A DNA stretch of 64,000 bases from contig NZ_JANCLT010000001.1 of the NCBI RefSeq assembly GCF_024294785.1, positions 486,793 through 550,792 of the forward strand, written 5' to 3'. The DNA is from Ectobacillus ponti. GTDB lineage: Bacteria > Bacillota > Bacilli > Bacillales > Bacillaceae_G. Made by a program: the position numbers and the translations under genes. This document shows, piece by piece, positions 38,518 to 48,442 of the stretch. A model generated the notes under the pieces. It made no database searches. It was not told where the DNA came from and saw only the letters and a list, made by a program, of their open reading frames with translations. The stretch's first letter is position 1, and every line of letters starts with the position of its first letter.

Positions 38518-39366
38518 TTATGATACAATCTCGCTCTGCTTCTCCAGCAAGTAGCGCATTTGATAGAAACGGTTCGCAAACTCCGTGACGTTGCGTGTCA
38601 GCCGGTAATTCACCGTGGAGCCGACCGCAATGCCAAGCAGCGGAATGCCCTGAAATACCTTGCGCCGCAGCGAATACAGCAGCAGCGTCTTGACAAGCTG
38701 CTTGAGTATGGCGCTCAGGGAATCCTCATCGGTCACCTCTTCGCTTCCCCCGTAAAAGAACATGGCGTATTCATCAGCGCCGAGCTCCTGCTGCAGCTCC
38801 TGCCAGGCGTAGTGCTGCAGCCGCGCAGGCAAAATGGCCGCGTGGAACACCTTCAGCGCCAGCATCATTTCATATGGCTTATTGACATCATACCCGTAGG
38901 TTGTCGCGATGAGCTGCACCGCCTTTAAATTCAGCGCCGCCACCAATGGCAAATCGGCACCCAACAGCAAAAGCCCGCCGGTTCCGGCTGCTCCTCCCTG
39001 TACGAATGAGTACATGCGGTGCCGCGCAATCTGATGCTCAGCAATATAGCTGAGTTCATCAATCGAGAGGTGCTTCAGATCCTCGACATGCTCAATATGA
39101 TCATGAAACAGCCGGGCTGTTGCCAGAATCCGGTTACGGGCATCCAGCTGTGATTGTGTGCTTTGAATGAAGGCATGAAGGTGGAACAACCATTGATCCG
39201 CCTTCGCGAACCATTTGCTCCGCTCGCCGCGTGACAGCTTGGAGAGGGCGCTGTTCATCCATTTATCATAGATCATTTGAAAATCTGTGCCCTCCTGCTG
39301 CTCCAGCCGGCGCTCCCAATTTTTCAGCTCCTCCCATACACGCTGCTCCCGTTCTGTCAGTCCCAT
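38518..39366 (-). CDS. EcsC-family protein
   Basis: 282 residues. An N-terminal charged helical region, then the small-residue segment FVQGGAAGTGGLLLLGADLPLVAALNLKAVQLIATTYGYD that marks EcsC-like proteins, and a C-terminal GIPLLGIAVGSTVNYRLTRNV. EcsC in B. subtilis lies with the Ecs ABC transporter; this is a stand-alone paralog of unknown role, probably membrane-associated. The ATG at 39366 has AAGGGG eight bases upstream. Confidence 0.85.
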   Translation of the reverse strand: MGLTEREQRVWEELKNWERRLEQQEGTDFQMIYDKWMNSALSKLSRGERSKWFAKADQWLFHLHAFIQSTQSQLDARNRILATARLFHDHIEHVEDLKHLSIDELSYIAEHQIARHRMYSFVQGGAAGTGGLLLLGADLPLVAALNLKAVQLIATTYGYDVNKPYEMMLALKVFHAAILPARLQHYAWQELQQELGADEYAMFFYGGSEEVTDEDSLSAILKQLVKTLLLYSLRRKVFQGIPLLGIAVGSTVNYRLTRNVTEFANRFYQMRYLLEKQSEIVS

Positions 39367-39455
39367 ACGAAACACCCCTTGTCCGCTCTTTTCCCTCTAT
39401 TATACCAATACATGGCAGCAAAAACACCCGCTACCGTACGGATTGCCGCCAAATC

Positions 39456-39480
39456 AAAAAGACGCCCGCAAATGCGGGCG
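39456..39480 (-). terminator. ackA terminator
   Basis: CGCCCGCA/TGCGGGCG stem (39463-39470, 39473-39480) with TTTTT behind it on the minus strand. Confidence 0.85.
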
Positions 39481-39488
39481 CCTCCTGC

Positions 39489-40682
39489 TTATGCCAAGTG
39501 CGCCAAACGGACAGCGTCACGTGCAATCATAACCTCTTCGTTTGTTGGAATAACAAGTACCTTAACAGGAGAATGCGGATAGTTCAGGAACGCTTCCTCG
39601 CCGCGCACCTGGTTGCGCTTCAGGTCTGTGTATACACCCATGAATTCCAAGCCTTCCAGCACGCGCTCGCGGATATATGTGCTGTTCTCGCCGATGCCTG
39701 CTGTGAAGATGATTGCATCTACACCCTTCATGCGTGCTGCATAAGAACCAATATATTTATGGATTCGTCCCACAAATACATCCAATGCCACTGTGGCGCG
39801 GTGGTCGCCCTCAGCTTCTGCCTTTTCGATATCGCGCAGATCGCTTGAGAAACCGGAAATGCCAAGCATACCGCTCTTTTTATTCAATACGTCCAGTACC
39901 TGTTCAACAGATTGTCCTGTTTTCTCCATAATATATGGAATCAGCGCAGGGTCAATGTTACCGGAACGTGTACCCATTGTAACACCGGCCAACGGTGTGA
40001 AGCCCATGGATGTGTCAATGGACTTGCCGCCTTCCACAGCTGCAATACTTGCACCGTTGCCCAAGTGGCAGGAAAGCAGGCGGAGCTGCTCGATTGGACG
40101 GCCCAACAGCTCGGCTGCACGCTGTGTTACATACTTATGGGATGTACCGTGGAAGCCGTACTTACGGATGCCGTACTTCTCATAGTACTCATATGGCAAG
40201 CTGTACAGGAAGGACTCTTCCGGCATGGTTTGATGGAAGGCTGTATCAAATACCGCCACCGCCGGCACGTTTGGCAGCACTTCTTTAAATGCCTTGATAC
40301 CGACAATGTTTGCCGGGTTGTGCAATGGCGCCAGGTCGTTCAGCTCTTCAATTTCGCCCAGAATTTCATCTGTCAGCAGCACAGAGTCGCTGAACTTTTC
40401 ACCGCCGTGCACAACACGGTGACCAATGCCCGCGATTTCATCCAAGGACTGGATGATGCCTGTGCTCGTCAGCTTATCCAGCAGCATTTTTACCGCTACT
40501 GCATGGTTTGGAATATCCAATGTATCGGTTTGTTTTTCACCATCTACTGTAATCATGAAGATACTATCATTTAAGCCAATGCGCTCTACAAGTCCTTTTG
40601 TCAGAACTTCTTCACTTGGCATTTCAAACAGCTGAAACTTCAAGGAAGAGCTGCCGGCATTAATCGCAATTACTTTTGACAT
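39489..40682 (-). CDS. ackA: acetate kinase
   Basis: Makes ATP and acetate from acetyl phosphate during overflow metabolism. 397 residues; [45 protein letters not shown] and [10 protein letters not shown] are complete. In B. subtilis ackA is CcpA-activated, but I find no clear cre in the 240-nt region upstream, which is AT-rich and unassigned. Pairs functionally with acsA-acuABC at the other end of the window. Confidence 0.98.
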   Translation of the reverse strand: MSKVIAINAGSSSLKFQLFEMPSEEVLTKGLVERIGLNDSIFMITVDGEKQTDTLDIPNHAVAVKMLLDKLTSTGIIQSLDEIAGIGHRVVHGGEKFSDSVLLTDEILGEIEELNDLAPLHNPANIVGIKAFKEVLPNVPAVAVFDTAFHQTMPEESFLYSLPYEYYEKYGIRKYGFHGTSHKYVTQRAAELLGRPIEQLRLLSCHLGNGASIAAVEGGKSIDTSMGFTPLAGVTMGTRSGNIDPALIPYIMEKTGQSVEQVLDVLNKKSGMLGISGFSSDLRDIEKAEAEGDHRATVALDVFVGRIHKYIGSYAARMKGVDAIIFTAGIGENSTYIRERVLEGLEFMGVYTDLKRNQVRGEEAFLNYPHSPVKVLVIPTNEEVMIARDAVRLAHLA

Positions 40683-40923
40683 CTAGTCTTTCGCCCCTTT
40701 TTCGATCTTCTGTACGCGGTCGGGCCGCACATGCTGTCGAAATTGTTTTCTCACTTTATTTATTTAATCACTGCCGAGCATACTTTTCAAGAAAAAAGTG
40801 AAACACCTTATTTTTTTTGTTATTACAGATTCATTATAAAAGCAGATTTCTGCTCATTTTACAATCCGATCTGTATTAAAACAACAAACTGTATTATACA
40901 AAAAGGTATTACTGTTATACATC

Positions 40924-41907
40924 TTACTTGTTCACTTTAAACCATTCCTGAATTTGCAGCATCATGCTTTGCATAGCCTGTGCGTTTGAAAACTTCGGCA
41001 ATTCCGCCAACAGCGCCTGCTTTGGCGCTTTTGTCTGCGGCCCCTTTTTCTGCAGAACAAATATACTTTTTGCATTCTGCTCATTTTTAAACAGGCTGAC
41101 CGGCAGCTGAAGGAGTCCCTGAATGTGGCAGGTATCGCGCAGAAAGCTGCGGAGCTGGTCCGCCTGGTCGCTTTCAAACAAAAAGTTCGGAACAAGGAAC
41201 AGGAGATATCCCCCTTCCTTTGTATGCCGGATGCTCTGCTCGATGAACAGATGATGCGCATAAGACATGCCTTTTTCCGCCCGCAGCCGGTATTCCTGTG
41301 CGCGCTCCTCATTCGGATAGTAGCCGACCGGCAGATCGCATACTACCGCATCAACCGGGTCAATATAAAGCGGTGCAAGTGCATCGCCGTGAAAACATTC
41401 AATTTCATGCTGCTGAAGGTCGGCATTCATAAAAGCAAGCCGCAGCAGCAGTTCATCTGCCTCCACAGCGTACCCGCTCATGGCCGTTCCGTCTTCACGG
41501 TGGTTGAACAGTGTGGTCAGCAGATTTCCGGTGCCGACAGCCGGATCAAGGACACGCAGCCCGCTTTGGCCGGCGAAAAAGCGGTTGAAGAGATAGCTGA
41601 CAAACATGCCGACTGCATCAGGCGTCATCTCGTGGTTTGCCTGCACCCCATTTTTCATGCCCTTGAGGAGACAAAGCTGGAATGCTTTCCGCATGTCCTC
41701 ACTCTTATATTGTTTGTTTTCAAGCTTCCTGTATTCCCGTTTCAGGCGCTCTTGCGCCGAGGACATCAGGTGTTTTTGTTGGATATCTTGTTCAAAGATG
41801 TTACTTCCTGTTTCCACAAGTGCTTCTAGGTATGTAAGATCCATGTCCTTGCGCAGGATCAGGGCTGTTGTATCGAGAATAGAGAAAAGCTCTTCTACTT
41901 TTGACAT
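40924..41907 (-). CDS. ytxK: class I SAM-dependent methyltransferase YtxK
   Basis: 327 residues. An N-terminal helical domain precedes a Rossmann methyltransferase core with VLDPAVGTGNLLT (motif I) and VCDLPVGYYP at motif IV, a variant of the (N/D)PP(Y/F) motif of N6-adenine DNA methylases. The lineage is type I restriction M-subunit-like, but there is no S or R subunit nearby. AAGGAGG precedes the ATG at 41907. Located 3' of tpx as in B. subtilis. Its substrate is unknown. Confidence 0.9.
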   Translation of the reverse strand: MSKVEELFSILDTTALILRKDMDLTYLEALVETGSNIFEQDIQQKHLMSSAQERLKREYRKLENKQYKSEDMRKAFQLCLLKGMKNGVQANHEMTPDAVGMFVSYLFNRFFAGQSGLRVLDPAVGTGNLLTTLFNHREDGTAMSGYAVEADELLLRLAFMNADLQQHEIECFHGDALAPLYIDPVDAVVCDLPVGYYPNEERAQEYRLRAEKGMSYAHHLFIEQSIRHTKEGGYLLFLVPNFLFESDQADQLRSFLRDTCHIQGLLQLPVSLFKNEQNAKSIFVLQKKGPQTKAPKQALLAELPKFSNAQAMQSMMLQIQEWFKVNK

Positions 41908-41980
41908 ATATTGTACCTCCTTCTTGCTATAGACCAAACATTGATTATACCATATTGTCCATGATTGACAAAATGAACAG

Positions 41981-42006
41981 AAAAAACACCCCAATGCTTT
42001 GGGGTG
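41981..42006 (-). terminator. tpx terminator
   Basis: CACCCCAA/TTGGGGTG stem followed by TTTTTT on the minus strand, just after tpx. Confidence 0.88.
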
Positions 42007-42016
42007 CCTCTATGTG

Positions 42017-42517
42017 TTATTGAGCTGCTTGTACCGCTTCAATCGCCGCTTCGTAATCCGGATGGCTTGTGCCTTCCCCTACGTACTCCGCGTATACAAC
42101 CTTGTCATTGCTGTCGATTACGAATACAGCACGCGCCAGCAAACGGAGCTCCTTCATGACCACACCGTAAGCTTCGCCAAAGGAAAGGTCGCGATGGTCA
42201 GAAAGTGTCACTGCGTTTTCCAGACCGGCTGTTGCGCACCAGCGCTTTTGCGCGAATGGCAGGTCAACAGATACCGTCAGCACCTTCACGTTCTCAAGGC
42301 CGGCCGCCTGCTCGTTAAAGCGGCGTGTCTGCGCATCGCATACTCCTGTGTCAACAGAAGGCACAACGCTGATCAGCTTGACTGCACCCTTATAAGTTTC
42401 CAGCGTAACCGGAGACAGATCGTTTGCCAATACAGTAAAGTTTGGCGCTTGCTCGCCCACCTTCACTTCAGTGCCGAGAAGCGTAATCGGATTCCCCTTA
42501 AATGTAACAGTTGCCAT
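42017..42517 (-). CDS. tpx: thiol peroxidase
   Basis: Atypical 2-Cys peroxiredoxin reducing hydroperoxides with thioredoxin. 166 residues: peroxidatic Cys in [14 protein letters not shown], resolving Cys in [11 protein letters not shown], and the [14 protein letters not shown] segment. AGGGGAGGAATT ribosome site. Single gene with strong terminator. Confidence 0.97.
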   Translation of the reverse strand: MATVTFKGNPITLLGTEVKVGEQAPNFTVLANDLSPVTLETYKGAVKLISVVPSVDTGVCDAQTRRFNEQAAGLENVKVLTVSVDLPFAQKRWCATAGLENAVTLSDHRDLSFGEAYGVVMKELRLLARAVFVIDSNDKVVYAEYVGEGTSHPDYEAAIEAVQAAQ

Positions 42518-42619
42518 GGTAATTCCTCCCCTTTTTCCCTATGGAAAGTATGTACAGTGTTATCATAGAAGGAACGCAGCCTGAATGCAAACAAAATCTC
42601 TCGTAATGTGACAAAAAAG

Positions 42620-42644
42620 AAAACAGGCCAGCGAACTGGCCTGT
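42620..42644 (-). terminator. ytfI-ytfJ terminator
   Basis: ACAGGCCAG/CTGGCCTGT stem with a T-rich tail on the minus strand. Confidence 0.85.
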
Positions 42645-42648
42645 CCTG

Positions 42649-43047
42649 TTACATAACGGGCGGCTGTTGGTCGGATGTGTCATCCTTCTTCATCATGCCC
42701 TTAATTTTATCAATGACCTGAGGCGCCATATCCATAACCTTGTCCACAAGGTGCGTGTTCTCATCAAGATGCAATACTTTAACATCTTGGCTGTTTACGA
42801 CCAGAAAAGCAACCGGCATGATGGAAACGCCGCCGCCGCTGCCGCCGCCGAATGGGCGTGCGCCATTTTCATTCTTCCCAAACTCACTGCCGCCTGCCGC
42901 AAAACCAAAGCTGACCTTGGACACAGTCAAGATGACGCTGCCGTCAGGAGCCTTAATGGGATCGCCAACGATGGTATTAACATCAATCATGCCCTTCAGG
43001 TTTTCCATCGCCGTATGCATCAAGCCTTGAATTGGATGGTTCATCAT
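42649..43047 (-). CDS. ytfJ: GerW-family sporulation protein YtfJ
   Basis: 132 residues of the YtfJ/GerW family, made in the forespore in B. subtilis and linked to germination. MHTAMENLKGMIDVNTIVGDPI, a Gly-rich loop (FGGGSGGGVSIMPVAFLVV) and a Lys/Asp-rich end are typical. GGGAGGG precedes two adjacent ATGs; I take the first. Follows ytfI by about a dozen bases, same operon. Confidence 0.93.
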   Translation of the reverse strand: MMNHPIQGLMHTAMENLKGMIDVNTIVGDPIKAPDGSVILTVSKVSFGFAAGGSEFGKNENGARPFGGGSGGGVSIMPVAFLVVNSQDVKVLHLDENTHLVDKVMDMAPQVIDKIKGMMKKDDTSDQQPPVM

Positions 43048-43059
43048 CTATTCCCTCCC

Positions 43060-43710
43060 TCATGTATGCTGCTGCACCTCTTCTGTTTGTGCTACAAACA
43101 CAGAACGGTGCCGACGGATATAACGAAATAGCTTCAATCCGGCAATCATAGCCTGGCCAATTTGAAATGATACAGTGCAGTCGAGCTGCGTGGCAGTCAC
43201 TTTTCCCTGAAATACAGGATGCACCTGCAGCTCCGGGGCACGGACAACCTGCATGTAATTGGCCAAGAAGCCGGCAACAATACCTTTCACAGACCAGATG
43301 CCGCCGGAAGCAATGCCTGTTGCCGCCGCATCTCCCGTGCCGAAATGCGTGATCCATTCGAATTTCTTCACCTTGATCTTGCGAAGAAATCCCTTAATGA
43401 TAGTATGTATGTCGCCTGCCGTTTTTATCAGTTCGGGTAATTTTTCAAGCCATTCTGAAACAGAACGGTCTGTTTTCTCTGCCTGCTCCTTCGTTTTCTC
43501 CGCCGCCTTCCCTTCCGCCTGCTTCGCTTTCCGTTTTTTCAAAAACGCTGGGACATCAAGCGTATAGCGGATGAACCAGAAGCGGACTTGCACATGCAGC
43601 CTCACATCGCCAGGCGCATAAGCCGCCATCACCCGAATCGAGAGCCTTGTGATAAAAATGAGTAAGCAAAGCAAAATAAGAACGAGAAGTAGTATCCATA
43701 CCGTTTTCAT
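43060..43710 (-). CDS. ytfI: DUF2953 membrane-anchored protein YtfI
   Basis: 216 residues: one N-terminal helix (about 3-25), a basic linker (FLKKRKAKQAEGKAAEKT), then the DUF2953 domain ending in IGQAMIAGLKLFRYIRRH. Role unknown; its place before ytfJ is conserved and suggests a joint role in the forespore. Confidence 0.88.
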   Translation of the reverse strand: MKTVWILLLVLILLCLLIFITRLSIRVMAAYAPGDVRLHVQVRFWFIRYTLDVPAFLKKRKAKQAEGKAAEKTKEQAEKTDRSVSEWLEKLPELIKTAGDIHTIIKGFLRKIKVKKFEWITHFGTGDAAATGIASGGIWSVKGIVAGFLANYMQVVRAPELQVHPVFQGKVTATQLDCTVSFQIGQAMIAGLKLFRYIRRHRSVFVAQTEEVQQHT

Positions 43711-43876
43711 CCGCGCTCATCCTTTCATTCCGTAAACATTATCGCCGGATTAGAAGGGAATTAAACGGGCATATTGCCATATCTTTCATTTTTTATTCTA
43801 AAATAGAAACAGGGATTCGACAGGAGAAGTCGAAATGTATGCAAAGTAGATGCCTATACATAAGGGGGAATTCACC

Positions 43877-44680
43877 ATGCCAGACCGCCGCAATTTATAC
43901 TTCTTCTACGATGAGAAGAACTCGCCGCTGCTTGAGAAAATGCAGCCGATTTACGCATCGCTCCAGAAAAGCGGCTTTACCATTTTGGACAATCCAAAGC
44001 ATGCAAATGCCATTGTCAGCGTGGGAGATGATACAACCTTCCTGCAGGCTGTCCGCAAAACAGGCTTCCGCGATGATTGCTTGTACGCAGGTGTTGCCGC
44101 CGCGAAGGAATCCTCCTTTTATTGCGATTTCCACATCGATGAGGGAGAAAAAGCGATGGCAGAGATTGCGAACACTGAAATCGAGGTGCGGCGCTATCCG
44201 ATTATCCATGTCGCCGTGGATCAGGATACAGCCTTTTACTGCTTGAATGAGTTTTCATTGCGCTCAAGCATCATCAAAACGATTGCTGTCGATGTTCTCA
44301 TTGATGATTTGTATTTCGAAACCTTCCGTGGCGACGGTCTTGTGGTGTCGACACCGACCGGCAGCACGGCTTACAACCGCTCCTTGCGCGGCGCTGTTGT
44401 GGATCCATTCCTGCCCTGCTATCAGGTCAGCGAAATAGCATCCCTGAACAACAACACATATCGCACACTGGGCGTGCCGTTTATCCTGAGCAATAACCGG
44501 AAGCTGACCCTGCAGGTCATACAGGATGGAAATGATTATCCTGTGATGGGTATGGATAATGAAGCTTTAAGCATTAAGCATATCCATCAGGTTGTTATTC
44601 AGCTGAGCGACCGGCGCATCAAAACCGTCAAGCTCAAGCACAACTCTTTCTGGGAGAAAGTGCAGCGCACCTTTTTATAA
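43877..44680 (+). CDS. ppnKB: NAD kinase 2
   Basis: Phosphorylates NAD to NADP. 267 residues, the length of B. subtilis YtdI. The GGDGT motif of NAD kinases appears as GDDTTFLQ, characteristic of this second type; NEFSLRS and VSTPTGSTAYN (nucleotide site) are intact. The ATG at 43877 has AAGGGGG upstream. Convergent with ytcJ. Confidence 0.94.
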   Translation: MPDRRNLYFFYDEKNSPLLEKMQPIYASLQKSGFTILDNPKHANAIVSVGDDTTFLQAVRKTGFRDDCLYAGVAAAKESSFYCDFHIDEGEKAMAEIANTEIEVRRYPIIHVAVDQDTAFYCLNEFSLRSSIIKTIAVDVLIDDLYFETFRGDGLVVSTPTGSTAYNRSLRGAVVDPFLPCYQVSEIASLNNNTYRTLGVPFILSNNRKLTLQVIQDGNDYPVMGMDNEALSIKHIHQVVIQLSDRRIKTVKLKHNSFWEKVQRTFL

Positions 44681-44686
44681 CATGAA

Positions 44687-44714
44687 GAGAGGAGCCGTTT
44701 GGCTCCTCTCTTTT
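44687..44714 (+). terminator. bidirectional terminator between ppnKB and ytcJ
   Basis: Perfect 10-bp stem GAGAGGAGCC/GGCTCCTCTC with a GTTT loop and TTTTC on the plus side. Confidence 0.85.
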
Positions 44715-44721
44715 CGGGAAG

Positions 44722-46281
44722 CTACAATGTATACACTGCCGTACCGTCTATCACTGTCATCAAAACCTGCGTATCTTGTACTGCTTCAGGTTCAATCGCG
44801 AATATATCACGGTCAACCACAGTAAAATCTGCTTCATAGCCCGGTGCAATCATGCCCCGCTTATGCTCCCGGCTGATGGCGCAGGCACTGCCGTATGTAA
44901 ACAACCGGACTGCTTCAAACATGGTCAGCCGCTGCTCCGGCCCGTAGCATTCTCCGTCAAAGAAGCTCTTCCGTGCTACCGCACCGTAAATGCCAAGAAA
45001 CGGATTCACCCGCTCAACCGGCGCATCCGACCCGCCGGCGCATAGAAAGCCCGCTTCTAACAGTGTTTTCCATGCATAAGCATACGGCAGCCGCTCCCGG
45101 CCTATCTTTTCAATCACGGACGGGAAATCCGAGGTCACAAATACCGGCTGAATATCGAGTACCACCGGAAGCCCCTTTGCCCGCTGCACCAAATCCCCGC
45201 GCAAAATCTGGCAGTGAATGATACGGTCGCGCTGTCCCGGCTGCGGCGGATGCTGTTCAATAGCATCCAGAATATACTCAAAAGACAAGTCCCCAATGGT
45301 ATGGATGGCCACCATCATCCCCAAACGGCGCGCTTTCGCGACAATTTCTGCCAGCTCGTCCCGTTCAAACACCGCCACGCCGTTCGTATCCGGCTGGTCG
45401 CTGTACGGCTCGCTCAACAGCGCGGTGCGGCCGCCGATGGAGCCGTCCGCAAAAGCTTTCATGGCGCCAAACTCAATATAGTGTGTATCCTCGTGATTTG
45501 CCCGCTCCTCCGCCACCTCATGGTGAACCAGCAAGTGCGCCTTAAATGGCTTCTCCGCGATGACATGGCGGAAGGAACGATGCACCTGGTCAAAGCCGCC
45601 ATAATAATTCAAATCCTCCGTATGGCATCCCACCAGGCCATGCTTCCAGCAATCCGTAATCGCTGTATGTAAAGCCTTTTGCAAATACTCATCGTCCGGC
45701 CCCGGAACGATGGCGGCAATCAGCTCTTGCGCCTGCTCATATAACAAGCCGGTTAATCCATCCTGACCTCTGCCAACTTTGCCGCCTTTCGGGTCGGATA
45801 TACCTGTATGCAGCCCCGCTTTCTCCAGCACGTATGAGTTGACCAATGCAGCATGCCGGCATACACGCTTCAGCAGGACAGGGTGTTCCTGCGTAATCTC
45901 ATCCAAATCGCGGCGATGAATGTCCTTGCGATCAGAAAAGGCATTCTCGTTCCATCCATCACCCAGTATCCATTCCCCTGGCTGCAGCTGCGCGGCACGC
46001 TCACGCACAAGTCCCAGCATTTCCTCATAGGACCGGCAATCTGACAAATCCAGGCGCATCAACCGCTCGCCATGCCCAATCAAATGCATATGGCTGTCCA
46101 CCAAGCCGGGAAGCATCATGCCGCCCCGCAAATGTACTTCCTCCGTAATTTCATACAGGCCGCGAAGCTCCGTCTCGCTCCCAATCGCCTGAATGATGCC
46201 ATCTTGCACGAAAACCGCTTCTGCAGTCTCTCCTTCGTGCCGCATCGTATAGACCCTGCCGCCATAATACAAAATCCCCAT
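44722..46281 (-). CDS. ytcJ: amidohydrolase family 3 protein YtcJ
   Basis: 519-residue metal-dependent amidohydrolase. LVDSHMHLIGHG, HCQILRGD, GSDAPVERVNPF and the C-terminal GYEADFTVVDRD are typical of the family that includes YtcJ. Natural substrate unknown. Lies downstream of ytcI after a terminator, as in B. subtilis. Confidence 0.92.
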   Translation of the reverse strand: MGILYYGGRVYTMRHEGETAEAVFVQDGIIQAIGSETELRGLYEITEEVHLRGGMMLPGLVDSHMHLIGHGERLMRLDLSDCRSYEEMLGLVRERAAQLQPGEWILGDGWNENAFSDRKDIHRRDLDEITQEHPVLLKRVCRHAALVNSYVLEKAGLHTGISDPKGGKVGRGQDGLTGLLYEQAQELIAAIVPGPDDEYLQKALHTAITDCWKHGLVGCHTEDLNYYGGFDQVHRSFRHVIAEKPFKAHLLVHHEVAEERANHEDTHYIEFGAMKAFADGSIGGRTALLSEPYSDQPDTNGVAVFERDELAEIVAKARRLGMMVAIHTIGDLSFEYILDAIEQHPPQPGQRDRIIHCQILRGDLVQRAKGLPVVLDIQPVFVTSDFPSVIEKIGRERLPYAYAWKTLLEAGFLCAGGSDAPVERVNPFLGIYGAVARKSFFDGECYGPEQRLTMFEAVRLFTYGSACAISREHKRGMIAPGYEADFTVVDRDIFAIEPEAVQDTQVLMTVIDGTAVYTL

Positions 46282-46323
46282 ACAAATCCCCTCCTCACTC
46301 TTTATTGTACCGGAAAATGGAAA

Positions 46324-46349
46324 AAGCAGACAGGGATTCCTGTCTGCTT
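46324..46349 (-). terminator. ytcI terminator
   Basis: AAGCAGACAGG/CCTGTCTGCTT stem with TTTTT on the minus strand. Confidence 0.88.
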
Positions 46350-46356
46350 GCCCTGC

Positions 46357-47940
46357 TTACGGGCGCGCCAGCTCCTGCTCGCGCTGCCGCAATTCAATGC
46401 GGCGAATTTTGCCGGATGTCGTTTTTGGCAGCTCGCCCACGAACTCAATCTTGCGCGGATATTTGTACGGGGCTGTCAGCGTCTTGACATGCTCCTGCAG
46501 CACCGGAATTAAAGCCTCATCTGCCTGTACCTCGTCCTTCAGCACGATAAAGGCTTTTACAATGTGGCCTCTCACCTCATCCGGGCTGCCAACCACCGCG
46601 CACTCTTTGACATAAGGGTGCTTGACAAGCGCATCTTCCACCTCAAACGGCCCAATGGTATAGCCGGAGCTGATGATAATATCATCCCCGCGTCCTTCAA
46701 ACCAGAAGTAGCCGTCTTCATCCTTCTTCGCTTTGTCGCCAGTGATGTAGTAGTCCCCGCGGAACTGCATGGCTGTCCGCTCCGGATCCTTGTAATAGTG
46801 CTTGAACAGGGCCGGTGTGCTGACATGGACGGCAATATCGCCCACCTCTCCTGCTGGTGCCGGATTGCCGAATTCATCCACAATCTCAACCTGGTTTCCC
46901 GGAGTCGGCTTGCCCATGGATCCCGGACGGAGCTCCATGCCCTTCATGACGCCGACAAGCAGCGTATTCTCTGTCTGGCCGTAGCCGTCACGCACAGTGA
47001 CATTGAAGTATTTCTGGAATGTGTCAATGACACCCCGGTTCAGCGGCTCACCGGCGGACACAGCACTGTGCAGCGCGGACAGATTGTACTGCTCCAGTTG
47101 CTCCACCTTCGCCATCAACCGGTATTCAGTCGGTGTACAGCAAAGCACATTAATCCCGTTGTCACTCAGCAGCTGCAAATATGTCTTTGGTTCAAACTTG
47201 CCGTGGTACACAAACCCCGTTGCACCGGACCCAAGCGTGGCCAGGAACGGGCTCCAAATCCACTTTTGCCAGCCAGGCCCCGCAGTGGCCCAAACTACAT
47301 CTCCCTCTTGGATGCCCAGCCAGTTTGGCGCGCTTGTGCGCAGGTGTGCGTACGCCCAGCCGTGTGTGTGGACAACACCTTTTGGGTTTCCGGTTGTACC
47401 GGAAGTGTAGGACAGGAACACCATATCATCACGCTTTGTAGGCGCAGGCTCCAGCAGGTCGCTCTCTGTGCGCAGCTTCTCCGATAAGTTCACCCAACCC
47501 GCAACCGGCTCTTCACTGATGACGAAGCGGTGCAGCCTGTCCATCGCTTCAATGCCGGCAAACTGCTCGAGGTACGGCGCATAGCTGACAACAGCCTTCA
47601 CTTCCCCGTGGCTGATACGGTATTCTATATCCTTCTTGCGGAGCATTTCCGAGCTTGGTATGACCACTAGACCAGCCTTAATGGCTCCCACATATGTCAT
47701 ATAAGCCTCCACCAGGCGCGGCACCATAATCAGCACCTTATCGCCAGGCTGCAGGCCCTCCTTCAAAAACGCGTTGCCGATCCTGTTGGCTCCGCTCATG
47801 AGCTCCAAATATGTAAGCTGCTTTCGCTCCCCCTGCTCGCTTTGCCAGATGACCGCCAGCTTAGTCGGGTCTGCCGCATATCTCTCTATCTCCTGCACAA
47901 GGTTATACTGCTCAGGTGCAATCAACTCTTCACGCTTCAT
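46357..47940 (-). CDS. ytcI: acyl-CoA synthetase YtcI
   Basis: 527-residue AMP-forming acyl/acetyl-CoA synthetase. P-loop YTSGTTGNPKGV, DGYGQTEN, YITGDKAKKDEDGYFWFEGR and the C-terminal catalytic Lys in PKTTSGKIRRIE are intact. The Lys region matches that of AcsA at 59.7 kb, the acetylation target of AcuA in B. subtilis. The preferred acid is unknown; its similarity to medium-chain ligases suggests longer than acetate. Confidence 0.93.
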   Translation of the reverse strand: MKREELIAPEQYNLVQEIERYAADPTKLAVIWQSEQGERKQLTYLELMSGANRIGNAFLKEGLQPGDKVLIMVPRLVEAYMTYVGAIKAGLVVIPSSEMLRKKDIEYRISHGEVKAVVSYAPYLEQFAGIEAMDRLHRFVISEEPVAGWVNLSEKLRTESDLLEPAPTKRDDMVFLSYTSGTTGNPKGVVHTHGWAYAHLRTSAPNWLGIQEGDVVWATAGPGWQKWIWSPFLATLGSGATGFVYHGKFEPKTYLQLLSDNGINVLCCTPTEYRLMAKVEQLEQYNLSALHSAVSAGEPLNRGVIDTFQKYFNVTVRDGYGQTENTLLVGVMKGMELRPGSMGKPTPGNQVEIVDEFGNPAPAGEVGDIAVHVSTPALFKHYYKDPERTAMQFRGDYYITGDKAKKDEDGYFWFEGRGDDIIISSGYTIGPFEVEDALVKHPYVKECAVVGSPDEVRGHIVKAFIVLKDEVQADEALIPVLQEHVKTLTAPYKYPRKIEFVGELPKTTSGKIRRIELRQREQELARP

Positions 47941-48178
47941 ATTCCATCCTCCTCTTCTCTCTCATCTCACTCCCATCATACAAGAAATTTTCATATTTTT
48001 AAAATAATCTTTCTTTAAACAAATTCGCTTATAATTCGACAGAGAAGTCAAAAATAGGATAGGTTTTGTGGCGGGGGGACGGAAAGTGTGGCAGTTCTAT
48101 GACGAATGAGGACATGACGGCGCCTACGAGCAGGAACTGGATATGATAATAGCAACAGCATGCTTCCCGCAAATAAAA

Positions 48179-48206
48179 AGAGAGCGGGGGAGAAGGCCCG
48201 CTCTCT
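48179..48206 (-). terminator. sspA terminator
   Basis: Perfect 10-bp stem AGAGAGCGGG/CCCGCTCTCT followed by TTTTTATTT on the minus strand. The remaining ~240 nt up to ytcI show nothing I can assign. Confidence 0.9.
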
Positions 48207-48220
48207 CAGCCAAGTTATAA

Positions 48221-48424
48221 TTAGCGGTTGAATCCGCCGCCCAGTTGTTGTTCAGCCATCGCTACGAGACGCTTTGTGATCTCGCCGCCTACAGAACCGT
48301 TAGCGCGTGCAGTTGTATCTGCTCCAAGCTGTACGCCAAACTCTTGTGCAATTTCATATTTCATTTGGCTCAGTGCATTTTCTGCACCTGGTACTACTAG
48401 TTGGTTTGTGTTGTTGTTTGCCAT
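48221..48424 (-). CDS. sspA: alpha/beta-type small acid-soluble spore protein
   Basis: 67 residues, saturates spore DNA and protects it from UV and heat. The GPR cleavage site appears as [11 protein letters not shown] (here [10 protein letters not shown]), and the second family motif [15 protein letters not shown] is complete. AAGGAGGTGA is a near-perfect ribosome site. The locus before thiI is that of sspA in B. subtilis, so I use that symbol, although paralogs are alike. Confidence 0.95.
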   Translation of the reverse strand: MANNNTNQLVVPGAENALSQMKYEIAQEFGVQLGADTTARANGSVGGEITKRLVAMAEQQLGGGFNR

Positions 48425-48442
48425 GTGATTTCACCTCCTTGT

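Noticed and set aside
40683-40923. cre site for ackA activation
   Set aside because: TGTACGCGGTCG near 40711 looks similar at first but lacks the right half; nothing else fits.
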